64,000 nucleotides of DNA from Methylomonas fluvii (GTDB lineage Bacteria; Pseudomonadota; Gammaproteobacteria; Methylococcales; Methylomonadaceae). Position 1 is the stretch's first letter. Each line of letters begins with the position of its first letter. The stretch covers positions 744,001 to 808,000 of the forward strand of contig NZ_JACXST010000001.1 in NCBI RefSeq assembly GCF_014850975.1. Direction: 5' to 3'. Under the pieces are notes generated by a model, which saw only the letters and a list, made by a program, of their open reading frames with translations, did no database searches and was not told where the DNA came from. Shown piece by piece: positions 46,050 to 55,428 of this stretch. The position numbers and the translations under genes were made by a program.

Positions 46050-48208
46050 TATTTTTTCCTAGTTTTAAACAACAGTACTACTGCTGCTCCAGCATAAGCA
46101 GATGGCAACTCAAGTTCATCAGGCGTCATAAACAACAATCTTCCACCTATGTTTTCCATAACCAAATTGACAAAATAGAGACCAAGCCCCTGTCCTCCTG
46201 GACGATCTGTCACAAATGGTTTAATGGCATCCTCAGGATTCAAAGAAAATCCAGGCCCATTATCGGCAATCACGATTGCTGGGCCTTCTTCAAAACAATC
46301 AACAAGTGTGAATATTCCAATTGCAGGGCTATGAGTGCTGTTTTTTTCGGCTTGCAAGCGACTCCAATACATCGCATTTTCAATAATGTTTTGAATTCCT
46401 GACATTACAAGTCCATAGGGTGCTGTTATTGTGAAATCAATATCTTCCTTTGTCAGTATAGGGGTGCTTAAAATAATTTTGTGATACTGAAGCCTTCGTT
46501 GCATAGGAGAAACGGTATTTTGTATGACTTTTGAAATTTCAAAAGTTTTTTGTTCATTTCTTCTTAATAGTGGTTGAAAGCCTTCTAACAGACTAACCAA
46601 GTGTTCTGATATTTGAATCAAAACATCTCTTGTCGCTTGATTTTTTATAGCCGTGTTAAGTGAAAAAATCTCTCTTTCAACTTCATGAAATATGATTGAA
46701 AGATTAAGCCCTTTTCCAGTATTGAGAGCCACCTCTCTCATTCTTAGGTACTCTGAATTTATATAATCAATTTTATTTCCAATTTCTTTCTCAAGACCAT
46801 GCTTTTTGATTTCGCCATTTACTTCATTAATGAGTTTCTCGAAAGTTGCATCAGGAGATGGTTTTTTAACGTCTCGAATGTCTCCAAGATATCTGTCAAT
46901 TTCCTCTCGATCCGTCCTGTGAAGATTGAAAAACTTATCAAAAATGCTGCTTACAATCCATCTAAATCGTTTATATGCTCCGTTTTCATCAAATCCTTCC
47001 CTGTTCGTTTTTTCTTGCAGGTGATCAACACCATTGGCGACATCAAAACTTTCTCGCAAATTTAAGCTTATGCCTGAAATTATAGAATTAGGACCAAACA
47101 TTTCTGTCGGTTTATTTATTCTACGCAAATTAAGACCAAGCCAATCATCTCCTGGCTCACCATAATTGAAAACTCGTATGCCATCCCTGTATATCCTTAT
47201 ACCTGTCTGATCGTTAAGGTAATCTTTTATATACGCATAATTTCCATCGGCACCTAATACTTCCTTCCTTAAATAATAAAAATAGCACTTTCCTTTTATA
47301 GGGCCAATACCAGATAACATGTCTGAGGAAAGGATAAGATTATCTGACAGGTGTTTTTGATCACTTTCCTCATGAAGATAAGGTGAAGGACTTAACTCAA
47401 GAAAGTCTTTTTTATCCAGACTTCTTTTGCCGATGCTTTTGAATTTAAAAGGGGGATTAAATTTATAAGACCAAGAGAATTCGCCATCGTTGTTTATTTC
47501 GAATTCAAAACTCCAGATGGCACGATCAAGTATATCTTCAACATCTGGCAAATCGGATAACCATGATTCACGCCCTGGTACCTTTAGAGTGACTTTGAAA
47601 TCGTAGACGGACTGAAATGGTGAGACCAAGCTTTTAATAAGTTTTGCAAGAGCGCGTACGTCTCTTCTGGTCCAGTCGATTTGATGAAGGCCAGTCACTT
47701 CAAGCAAAGTTCCAGTATTATTAAGGTATTCTACGGGAGATACATTTGCGACAATGTCTACACTTGCATCGTTAATGTACTCGGATGACTTTATCAGTTC
47801 TGGCCAATCCACATTTATCGAGTATTCCTGGTTTCCCTCTGATCTTGTAATCAATTTCAGTTTTGTTCCAAGTTTATGAACTGCTAATCGTCCGACTCCT
47901 TTTTCGCCAAGTGGTAATCGTTCAAATGGAGGGGGCGTCGGTTTTCTATTGTCACCTCGCTTGCTGTTAGTTCCTAACTCTAGCCATTTGTTTTCAATGG
48001 TTTCTATATCCATGCCAAAACCATTGTCTTGTATCCTAATTTTGGGGGGATTGGATTCAAGATCCAGTAAGACGTTTACTTCAGTGGCATTTGCGTCATA
48101 AGCATTTTTCACAAGCTCAAATATGGCGAGACGATCATTGCCAATCAACTGGTCTCCCAATAGCTTCAAAAGGTGGGCGCGCGCTTTAAAATGCCTATTA
48201 TTCTGCAT
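46049..48208 (-). CDS. ATPase with two GHKL domains and kinase-like H-box
   Basis: A 719-residue soluble protein. Domain 1 (residues 10-200) is Hsp90/MutL/MORC-like: AIFELVKNAYDANATEV, IRIQDNGFGMD and LPLGEKGVGRLAVHKLG. The centre (200-480) is unassigned. Near residue 507 LSIIFHEVEREI resembles the phosphoacceptor box of a histidine kinase. Domain 2 has NIIENAMYWS, VIADNGPGF and GGQGLGLYFVNLV, a histidine-kinase ATPase. Its neighbours are a receiver protein, vsr, a nuclease-like gene and a C5 methyltransferase, a setting in which prokaryotic MORC-like ATPases are known. It probably senses DNA state or infection. Confidence 0.75.
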   Translation of the reverse strand: MQNNRHFKARAHLLKLLGDQLIGNDRLAIFELVKNAYDANATEVNVLLDLESNPPKIRIQDNGFGMDIETIENKWLELGTNSKRGDNRKPTPPPFERLPLGEKGVGRLAVHKLGTKLKLITRSEGNQEYSINVDWPELIKSSEYINDASVDIVANVSPVEYLNNTGTLLEVTGLHQIDWTRRDVRALAKLIKSLVSPFQSVYDFKVTLKVPGRESWLSDLPDVEDILDRAIWSFEFEINNDGEFSWSYKFNPPFKFKSIGKRSLDKKDFLELSPSPYLHEESDQKHLSDNLILSSDMLSGIGPIKGKCYFYYLRKEVLGADGNYAYIKDYLNDQTGIRIYRDGIRVFNYGEPGDDWLGLNLRRINKPTEMFGPNSIISGISLNLRESFDVANGVDHLQEKTNREGFDENGAYKRFRWIVSSIFDKFFNLHRTDREEIDRYLGDIRDVKKPSPDATFEKLINEVNGEIKKHGLEKEIGNKIDYINSEYLRMREVALNTGKGLNLSIIFHEVEREIFSLNTAIKNQATRDVLIQISEHLVSLLEGFQPLLRRNEQKTFEISKVIQNTVSPMQRRLQYHKIILSTPILTKEDIDFTITAPYGLVMSGIQNIIENAMYWSRLQAEKNSTHSPAIGIFTLVDCFEEGPAIVIADNGPGFSLNPEDAIKPFVTDRPGGQGLGLYFVNLVMENIGGRLLFMTPDELELPSAYAGAAVVLLFKTRKK

Positions 48209-48268
48209 TTAATTTAACCAATTTATTAATGGTTACAGGATTTATCATTGCTTATCGTCGCAAGAAAT

Positions 48269-48777
48269 TTAATATGGGAATAGTTTTTCAGAAAAAACAA
48301 GTCTTTTATTACTGACTGGAATATACCAAGCATTCATCCGCTTATACCATGCACAGGCCTGAACAAATGCCCCCATGAAAAGCGAAATAAATTTATTAGT
48401 TCATAATCCGTGGATAACTTTACTAGCAGTAAATACTCAAATAACTGCTTGTCAGGATGCTCTGCATCTGGGTATATCGTGCTGGATTTTTTTGCTTTCA
48501 TTTGCGTTTTGATAGAGTACTGATCGCCATCTCGTGAAAGGGCATCAATATTTTTTTCATCTGTTGCGGCCGCCATAAGATTTGGCAATTTTGGAGTTGA
48601 ATTGAAAAACTCAATTGCGATTTTTTCGCCAAATTCGCCTACTATGAAATTTATGCCCCTGCGGGCCAGCTCCTTATCAACTCCGATTCGGAATCCAACT
48701 AGTTCATTGTCTGTTAGTGTACTTCGGTCAAACTGTTTATAACTTCCATTGTTGATCATTTTGGACATCCAATTCAA
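48269..48777 (-). pseudogene. PD-(D/E)XK-like nuclease, single-base frameshift near the end
   Basis: The first frame (48777 to 48334) has GEFGEKIAIEFFN and NIDALSRDGDQYSIKTQM, a pattern like small type II restriction enzymes with an acidic residue before an x-Lys. It ends in WGHLFRPVHGISG. Adding one T to the TT run in TTGTTCAGG changes this to WGHLFQACAWYKRMNAWYI and continues to a TAA at 48269-48271. That gives 169 residues with a convincing end. It is the first gene of the nuclease-ATPase-receiver-vsr group. It may be functional if the missing base is an assembly error. Confidence 0.6.
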
Positions 48778-48905
48778 TGTGAATCAGTTCAGCGATAATC
48801 AGGATTCTATGAAATCCCTAACTCTATTGCTTAGGGCAAAACACCAATGATAGACGAAAACTTTGCCGAAAATACACGTATAGTCGCGTATTAGATAGGT
48901 TTGGA

Positions 48906-49586
48906 TCATTGCATATCATCTGGATGGGGCGGCGATTTGTTAAGCCATCGTTCAAATTGATGCGCTATCAGACAACCGTCGGCTGATTTACGTAATACTT
49001 TCCATCGCCATTCTGCATCCACAGGAAGCCCAAGTTTTGTCCAACCTCGCGGGTAACCAAGCTCCTCCTCGGCATCTTCAGCTGTCTTGCCTTGCACGTG
49101 AAAATGTTCCTCCGTGAAGTAGTGTTGTCCATTGATCAAGGTCGCAAACTGAATGTAACATTCGAAGACCAGTTCCAAGACAGAGATAAATTGCATTTGG
49201 CATGCCGTAGCAACATCTAGGTCTGGAACATTGGGAAGATCATGACATGGTAGGAAAAAATATTTCGTGCCATTCCTGTCGTTTAGCCCACCGCCGACCA
49301 AATTGGCTCCGATATGGTTTGTCACGGTCCGGAAGTCATGGAAAAACTTTGCAAGAGGATCGTTTCGTAGTTTCGCTTGTTTCAGGGAGTACCAATCATC
49401 AAACTGCGTTGTGCCCTTCAACGACGCTTGCATCGCAAAGGTGACGCTTCTAAGGGCAGTGACAAACGCGGAACCAACAAACTGTACCTCCATGAAATTC
49501 AGTCGTTTTCCTGCACACAGTAATTGATCCAAGAAGTACTCAGCTTCTTGGATCTTGTAATCGACAAGACCAAATGACCGTCCCAT
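48906..49586 (-). CDS. Hypothetical helical protein with a HEPN-like Rx4H motif
   Basis: A 226-residue protein, not assigned. It appears mostly alpha-helical. FFHDFRTVTNHIGAN (about residues 81-95) contains R-x4-H, the active-site pattern of HEPN ribonucleases, at the end of a helix as in that fold. A single short motif is weak evidence. It starts three bases after the stop of the small island gene (49590) and lies upstream of the nuclease-like gene, so it may belong either to the mobility module or to the defence cargo. Confidence 0.5.
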   Translation of the reverse strand: MGRSFGLVDYKIQEAEYFLDQLLCAGKRLNFMEVQFVGSAFVTALRSVTFAMQASLKGTTQFDDWYSLKQAKLRNDPLAKFFHDFRTVTNHIGANLVGGGLNDRNGTKYFFLPCHDLPNVPDLDVATACQMQFISVLELVFECYIQFATLINGQHYFTEEHFHVQGKTAEDAEEELGYPRGWTKLGLPVDAEWRWKVLRKSADGCLIAHQFERWLNKSPPHPDDMQ

Positions 49587-49589
49587 CTA

Positions 49590-50081
49590 TCAATCCTTTA
49601 TCTTCTTTGGGAGTGCGATGACTTTCGCAGCATTTGTCTTCTCCAAAAGCGCCCGCAACGCGTCATTATCATCGCGCAACTTCTTAAGTTCTCTTCGCAT
49701 GTCGAGCATTTCAAGCTCGGCAAGGCGGTAGTTTTCCGCGATGGCCGAATGATGACGCTTCCATTCCTCCGCGCGATCCGTGACTGCCCGACGCACGCTC
49801 TTGCGTCCCGTTATCGAAGCGCTTTGCATACGAGTGAGCCATTCATTAACCATTTTCAGGGTGGTATCCCGATGAACAGGCGTGGACAGAGTAACTTGGC
49901 TGATCTTAGCCCGGCGGCACAACTCAGCCTAGCTTAGTTTGCCGCCATTGTAGGGATATATTCCTTCATTAACGTCAATCTCTGCTTCGATCACCTTCTG
50001 CGCATCTCGCAGTTTCTTGATGACTACCTGCGAGCGCTGTTTTGCATGCTCAAGCAGACCGGTTGGAATGGTTTCAGTCAT
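49590..50081 (-). pseudogene. Small partner of island integrase (GmtX/TnpC-like), amber-interrupted
   Basis: The frame begins at ATG 50079-50081, overlapping the integrase stop (ATGA). It reads MTETIPTGLLEHAKQRSQVV, then INVNEGIYPYNGGKLS-type sequence up to an in-frame TAG at 49929-49931, and resumes AELCRRAKISQVTLS. The end is a coiled coil (EMLDMRRELKKLRDDNDAL). This layout (helical start, winged-helix-like centre, coiled-coil end, immediately after a tyrosine recombinase) matches the small third protein of gamma-mobile-trio or Tn554-type elements. A restart at TTG 49922 could give only the C-terminal 110 residues. Confidence 0.5.
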
Positions 50082-51050
50082 TCCGGCTTCTCCTCATGAC
50101 GCAAGATTTCCTGGATGGATGAGTTAGCAGACCATTTTTCCCGTAAGTCATCAAATCGTTTCAGGTGGCTCAGAACCTGCCCAGACCAGAAGTCCTGCAT
50201 CAGACCGTTACCGGCATCCCGCTCGGCTTGATAGTACTTGATCGAATCGGCAATGGCTCCATCGACATCCTGGCGTAAAAAATCTTCTTCCAGGCGATGG
50301 TCACAACCAGACCCACAGTGAGAGGGCTCGGGGTGCCCCACTTTCTTGGCATATTCACCATAACTTCCGGGCAGTTTCGTACAGATCACTCCGGGTCGCA
50401 CCATTTCCCAAGACTGACCATTCATAGTCAGAATTTCGGCCAGTTCACGAATATCCTCAGCACCAAGGTCCTTACCAAACCTAAAGCGTCTTTGGTCCAC
50501 CATGTGCTTAATGGTCTTGGTCACCCTACCACCATAGTCGTCAATGTTCTCTATGGCCGTGATTGCGCGCATGATGACCATCTCTTCGCTAATTTGTTTC
50601 GCTTCAGCTGCAATATCTGGATCAGTCAGAATGTAATATAGAGTCATCTCGATGGTCTTGTGTCCAAACAGATCCATGAGAACCTTAGGTGCGCCGGTAA
50701 CAGCGAGTGCAACGAGGCGGGCAATTGTCTTCCTGAAACGGTGTGTACTAAGGTATTGGTCGTCCGGATTGGCCGATAAGCCAAGACTTTGGACCAATAC
50801 GCGTAAGCCCGCACTCACTGAAGTCGAATCCAATTCGCTTAGTGTTCCATACGAAATCCATAGGGAATTCGAAAGGTTAGGCTCGTCATCTTTCGGATCG
50901 CCGCTCCAGACACCAATCTCTTTGAAAACTTCTCGTAATTCTTCCTGCTGCTTAATAGTCTCAAGCGCTATATCCGGTAAAGGCCAATCGCGATCCTTAC
51001 CCCGAAACCCAAACCAGCCAAACGCCCCCAAGATTGGCGCCCGGAAGAAC
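50078..51050 (-). pseudogene. Tyrosine integrase, 3' part
   Basis: The catalytic domain has STHRFRKTIARLVALAVTG (HxxR), then VLMDLFGHKTIEMTLYYI with the second His and the Tyr nucleophile. A Cys-rich C-terminal stretch follows (VICTKLPGSYGEYAKK, HCGSGCDH), as in the large recombinases of Tn554-like and gamma-mobile-trio elements. The upstream conserved Arg and the N-terminal domain are missing; the first 20 or so codons of the open frame belong to the adjoining IS3. The 5' part is at 52479-52767. Confidence 0.75.
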
Positions 51051-51052
51051 GC

Positions 51053-52480
51053 TTGCTGGCACTCCATGAAAGCCATGGCTTGACCGGTGAGGCGCTGAAT
51101 GCTTGGTGTCGGCAACGCGGGCTATTTGCGCATCAACTCGTCCAGTGGCGAAGCGATTTTTGCGCTGCCGCTCGACCGCGTTCAGGTGGCTATGACAGTC
51201 TGATGCTGCGCGGCCTGAAAGCCGAGAATCAACGTCTGGAGCGCGAACTGAACCGTAAGGACAAAGCCCTGGCTGAAGCCGCTGCCTTGCTGATCCTGCA
51301 AATACCCACAGGGCACAAGAAAAGGTCCGGGCGCTGTTGGGGGAGAGGTCGAATGACCTCTGTGCAACAGCGCCAAAATCTGATTGATGCTACTACCGAA
51401 GCGATAACCGCCGGTGCCCGCCAAGACCAAGCCTGTGCCGTACTGGGTCTGAGTTCGCGCACCTTGCAGCGCTGGCAAGTCGGTGAAACCCAGGCTGAAG
51501 ATCGACGATCGCAGCGTCAATACTCACCGACGCACGCGCTAACGGAATCTGAGCGCGCCGAAGTCTTGGCGGTGGCCAATTCCGCTGAGTTTGCGGATTG
51601 TCCGCCGAGTCAGATTGTCCCACGCCTAGCCGACCAAGGTATTTATCTGGCGTCCGAATCGACGTTCTACCGCATCCTGAAAGCCGCCCAGCAACTGAAA
51701 CACCGCCGCAGTGAACGCCCTAGTCAGTCGCGCACCAAGCCCAAGGCCTTGAGCGCCACCGCGCCCAATCAGCTTTACAGCTGGGATATTACCTATCTGC
51801 CGACGGCCATCAAAGGCCAGTTCTACTACCTCTACCTATTCCTCGATATTTTCAGTCGTCAGATCGTCGGATGGCAGGTGTTTGAAGAAGAAAGCAGCCA
51901 CTATGCTAGTGAGCTGTTGCGGGATATTGTTGAGCGCCAACACCTACAACCTGGGCAAGTCACCCTACATTCCGATAACGGTAGCCCCATACCCACAGGG
52001 CACAAGTGAAAGGTGCCACCATGTTGACCACACTGCAACAGCTCGGCGTCATGCCCTCGCTGAGTCGCCCGGCGGTGAGTAACGACAATCCGTTTTCGGA
52101 ATCGCTGTTCAAAACCTTGAAATATCGGCCGCCATACCCGTTGAAACCGTTTGCTGATCTCACCCGCGCCCGGCAGTGGGTAGCTGACTTGGTGCATTGG
52201 TATAACCACGAACACCGACATAGCGCCATTGGCTTTGTGACGCCGGCCCAACGCCATGCTGGATTGGACGAGGCGCTATTGAATCAACGCAAATCGCTCT
52301 ATGAAGACGCCCGCCGCCAAAATCCGCGACGATGGTGCCAAAACACTCGGAATTGGAACAGAGTCCATACCGTGAAATTAAATCCCGATCATGCCGAACC
52401 CCAAAACAAAACCACCCAGGAGATTAATAACCAGGAGAAAATAGCTGCTTAAGATTTTCACCGTGAGGCGACAACTAGCT
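51053..52480 (+). mobile_element. IS3-family element, left-truncated, transposase disrupted
   Basis: The first frame (51053-52009) starts in the middle of orfA (ALHESHGLTGEALNAWCRQR), so the left end is missing. It then contains orfB from MTSVQQRQNLIDATTE, with SWDITYLPT, LYLFLDIFSRQIVGW and LHSDNGSP. The second frame (52006-52452) has NDNPFSESLFKTLKYRP and the end of the DDE domain. The sequence TACCCACAGGGCACAAG occurs twice, at about 51303-51319 and 51991-52007. Removing each copy restores CTGCAAAAAAAGG and CCATGAAAGG. The first insert fuses orfA to orfB; the second introduces a stop. Confidence 0.88.
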
Positions 52481-52767
52481 TGAAATTTTCCGCTGGCTGT
52501 CCGCCAGTCCACCAAGCGCACTTCCATCCACTCCAGAAAATTGGTCAGCGACTCAGCATAGCCTTGAAGGCTTTGCTTCGTGGGGTATCGCTTCAAATGA
52601 CTTTCTTTGGAGTCAGGCCACGTGCACGTTGCTCGTTCGATCAGGTACGTGGAGCTTTCACGGTGGTATTTCCAATTCGAATCAAAGATACAAGGAACGT
52701 GAGCGACACGCCCATACCCTCGCTTTGCAATTTCGAGTGGATCTGCCCAAAAAATGAAATAAGACAT
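52479..52767 (-). pseudogene. Tyrosine integrase, 5' part
   Basis: From ATG 52767 the minus strand encodes about 96 residues ending at the IS3 boundary: WPDSKESHLKRYPTKQSLQG, then YAESLTNFLEWMEVRLVDWRT. This is a SAM-like core-binding domain of a large tyrosine recombinase. It is the front of the integrase whose catalytic part lies at 50078-51050. Part of the middle is absent, so the IS3 insertion was accompanied by a deletion that also removed the left end of the IS. Confidence 0.65.
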
Positions 52768-52863
52768 TTAACACTAATGACGGGTTACCATAAGTTTAAC
52801 AATAGCATAAAAAACGGAAAACATAAGCGTCATTTAACAAAAAACAAGGACATCCATAACCAG

Positions 52864-52876
52864 CATCTCGCCGGCG
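52864..52876. other. Putative right attachment core of the island
   Basis: CATCTCGCCGGCG, identical to 24553-24565 and at the same codons of the related flavoprotein gene. To its left lies about 95 bases of A+T-rich DNA and then the integrase gene, as expected for the recombinase end of an island. Confidence 0.6.
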
Positions 52877-53997
52877 ACAAATACGCCGGGTAACGCGGTA
52901 AGCATAAGATTTTGATCAACGCTGGTAAAGCTCACGCCGCCGGCGCTGCTGATCGCCTCGGCGATGGGCCGGGTGGCATGGACGGTGATGGGTAAAGCTT
53001 TGATAGTCCTCGCCAGAATGGCTGCATCAGCAAATTGCGCTTTACTGAGCACCTCATGCAGTAAGGCCGCTTTGACGCCGGAAATGCCAACCCGACTCTG
53101 TAAATGGCTGGATAAGGACCGGGAACCCCGAGGGCGGCTGATTTCGGCCAGCACCCGTTCTTCATCGCGTCCGGGCAGTAGGTCAACCGTGAAGGTAGCA
53201 TTGCCGTGAACATGCAGATATTCGCGCAGCCGCCGCGAAAACGCGTAAATCAGGCTGCCTTCCACGCCGTGCGCGCTAATCACCATTTCGCCTAGTCTGC
53301 GTTCGGTATAGCCCTGCGTGTCGGTAAAGGTCAGCGCTACCGATTTGAGCGGCGCGCCGGCAAACTTCTCGCGCAGATGCGCACTCCACGCTACTTCAAA
53401 TCCGCAATTAGCGCTTTGCAAGGGTGCAATTTCCACACCGCGCGCCTGCAACCAAGTCACCCAAGCGCCATCCGACCCCAGTTGCGGCCAGCTGGCACCG
53501 CCCAGGGCCAACACGGTTGCCTGTGGCTTGACCGAAATTTCGCCTTCCGGATTGCTCAGACGCAACGCCCCATCGTCATCCCAACCCAGCCAGCGGTGGC
53601 GCATATGAAAGTGCACACCGTTCGAACGCAAGCGATGCAACCAGGCGCGCAGCAGCGGTGCGGCCTTCATCTCCGTTGGAAACACGCGGCCGGATGTGCC
53701 GACAAAGGTTGCTATGCCCAAGCCTTGCACCCAGGTTCGTAAGGCCTCCGGAGAAAAGGCGTTCAGCATCGGTTCCAGTGCGGCACGTTGTGTGCCGTAG
53801 CGAGACAAAAACGGCTCGAACGGTTCCGAATGGGTAATGTTTAATCCACCTTTGCCGGCCATCAAAAACTTACGCCCGGCAGAGGGCATCGCGTCATACA
53901 CAGCGACGCTCAAGCCGGCCTGGCTTAGCACTTCGGCGGCCATCAAGCCGGCCGGGCCGGCGCCGATGATGGCGACGGAATGTTTTGATTGGATCAC
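52864..53997 (-). pseudogene. TIGR03862-type flavoprotein, 3' end replaced by the island
   Basis: The frame from 53997 matches the gene at 24442 throughout: GAGPAGLMAAEVLSQAG, GKGGLNITHSEPFEPFL, TSGRVFPTEMKAAPLLRAW. It departs at AGEM, ending in an unrelated LVMDVLVFC (stop at 52834). About 37 residues with the last FAD-binding motif (IDWDAPTGGY) are missing, so the product is unlikely to fold normally. The base composition fits the surrounding chromosome, and I read it as the original resident gene. Confidence 0.85.
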
Positions 53998-54034
53998 GGA
54001 TCTAAAAGGTAGGAATGGATATTGCGGTAGCTAT

Positions 54035-54262
54035 TTAGCCAGTGCTACAGGATAGTTCGGATGTTGCGGATTGACTATCAACACCTGCTAGGGTCACGAC
54101 CTGCCGGCTGACCTCGGTAATATGGAAGCCAAGTTGCAAGGCGATTTCTTCGGTAACGCACATGAAAGTTGCGCCGGTATCGACCAAGGCATCAATATCG
54201 ACTTGTTTGCAGTTGAAGAGGTTGGTTAATTTGAGAATGACAGCCGAACTATTAATACACAT
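54035..54262 (-). pseudogene. Retropepsin-like aspartyl protease, truncated
   Basis: A 75-residue frame from the ATG encoding MCINSSAVILKLTNLF. ALVDTGATFMCVTEEIALQLGF contains the D-T-G-A active-site loop of small retroviral-type aspartyl proteases found as stand-alone bacterial genes. The usual end, about 40 residues with a second hydrophobic Gly motif, is missing; after VVTLAG the frame runs into unrelated residues and stops. The flavoprotein gene starts 38 bases beyond the stop. Confidence 0.65.
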
Positions 54263-54288
54263 ATCGAATGAGCACGAACGATGATAGA

Positions 54289-55428
54289 TCAAGATTGGAT
54301 CAAACCAAAAGAGGAGAGTTCTGTCATTTGTCTTGGTTGCCGTCCGGGTAGAAGCTTTCCAGATACTCGAATATAAGCACCTTCGGTCATATGTGCTTTG
54401 TCTGCTTCCTGATATTGCTGAGGGTCCAGAGAGACTCTTGCCCTGACACTTTCACCTTCTTGAAGCAGCAAATTTAGTATGACCTCGCCTGATCTATGCC
54501 CGCCCTCACCAATTTCGCCGGAAAGACGTTCGACGGTTCCGATAAATGTATCGATAGAGTGACCCTCCTTAGGGCGAAGTTCACGACGAATCTCTTCAAT
54601 TCTTCCAAAATAATCTCGTTGAAATCGTAACGTCCCGTTTATTGAATCCTTTGCTGAAATCGGCTCTAACGCCGACCAGTCAAAGCTTATATCAAGAGAG
54701 TTACCTAAGGTTTCATCATAAAACTGTGTTAAAGCTTCGCAAAGATTTGAGGAAAGAATGGGGGTTGGTGTTGATTTCAATGACTCTACAAATTGATCCA
54801 GCGAGTCCCCTTCGATTGCGAATATCAATTGTTCCATGCCTCGTTTTAAAGCAAGCGTTACTCGACGGACAAACGGTAAATCACTTTCGTCTCCCATTGG
54901 CAGAGCCCCTTGAATATCAAGAGCATGAATCGGACACGAAACTTGGAGCACGAAACTACCTGGCTCTGTGTGACCAAATCTGGATTTTTCTATAAGTTGT
55001 TGTGCTTCCGTAAACGCCAAGCGAGGGTGATATGCTCTTGGCCGCATAACGGTGCAGGCTGAGGCCTTCAATAATTGTTGTAAGCCGGAAACCAGTGATG
55101 TAGTAAAGCTTAACGGAAGAGAACGGTCCCCGTTTTGCTCAGAAAATATTCGGAACCGCAAAGAGTCTTCACGAACATTTAATGCTCGTGTTCTAATTGA
55201 TCTAGGGTGTTCGTCCAGAATTTCGCTAAGCTTGTCTATTACTCGTTGGGTGGACTCGGCATAATCTGGAGCCACCAAATCCATTGGAAATGTTAATTGC
55301 CGATTAGGGAACTTAGGATTTCGCAATACATATAATCGATCTGAAAGCCCTTCTTTCAACAACTCCCAGCCTAGCGATTTCGTAAAATCCCGTAAATCTG
55401 TCGGCGAAATCAATGATTCTTGATTCAT
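54289..55428 (-). CDS. Hypothetical protein paired with DUF4365-like gene, 379 residues
   Basis: A soluble protein without a family I recognise. Residues 1-300 mix helices and strands, with FRIFSEQNGDRSLPLSFTTS near residue 112. The last 80 residues (RVSLDPQQYQEADKAHMTEG, YIRVSGKLLPGRQPRQMTEL) resemble an OB-like beta domain that could bind nucleic acid or a peptide. Its start overlaps the stop of the DUF4365-like gene by four bases, so the two are coupled. Confidence 0.6.
   Translation of the reverse strand: MNQESLISPTDLRDFTKSLGWELLKEGLSDRLYVLRNPKFPNRQLTFPMDLVAPDYAESTQRVIDKLSEILDEHPRSIRTRALNVREDSLRFRIFSEQNGDRSLPLSFTTSLVSGLQQLLKASACTVMRPRAYHPRLAFTEAQQLIEKSRFGHTEPGSFVLQVSCPIHALDIQGALPMGDESDLPFVRRVTLALKRGMEQLIFAIEGDSLDQFVESLKSTPTPILSSNLCEALTQFYDETLGNSLDISFDWSALEPISAKDSINGTLRFQRDYFGRIEEIRRELRPKEGHSIDTFIGTVERLSGEIGEGGHRSGEVILNLLLQEGESVRARVSLDPQQYQEADKAHMTEGAYIRVSGKLLPGRQPRQMTELSSFGLIQS

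Noticed and set aside
52378-52767. 129-codon frame as a stand-alone gene
   Set aside because: The last 30 codons are IS3 sequence; the first 96 are the start of the split integrase.
24442-53997. The two flavoprotein genes as an ordinary duplicated pair
   Set aside because: The truncation point, 13-bp shared core and adjacent integrase make integration into one gene the simpler explanation, though not proven.
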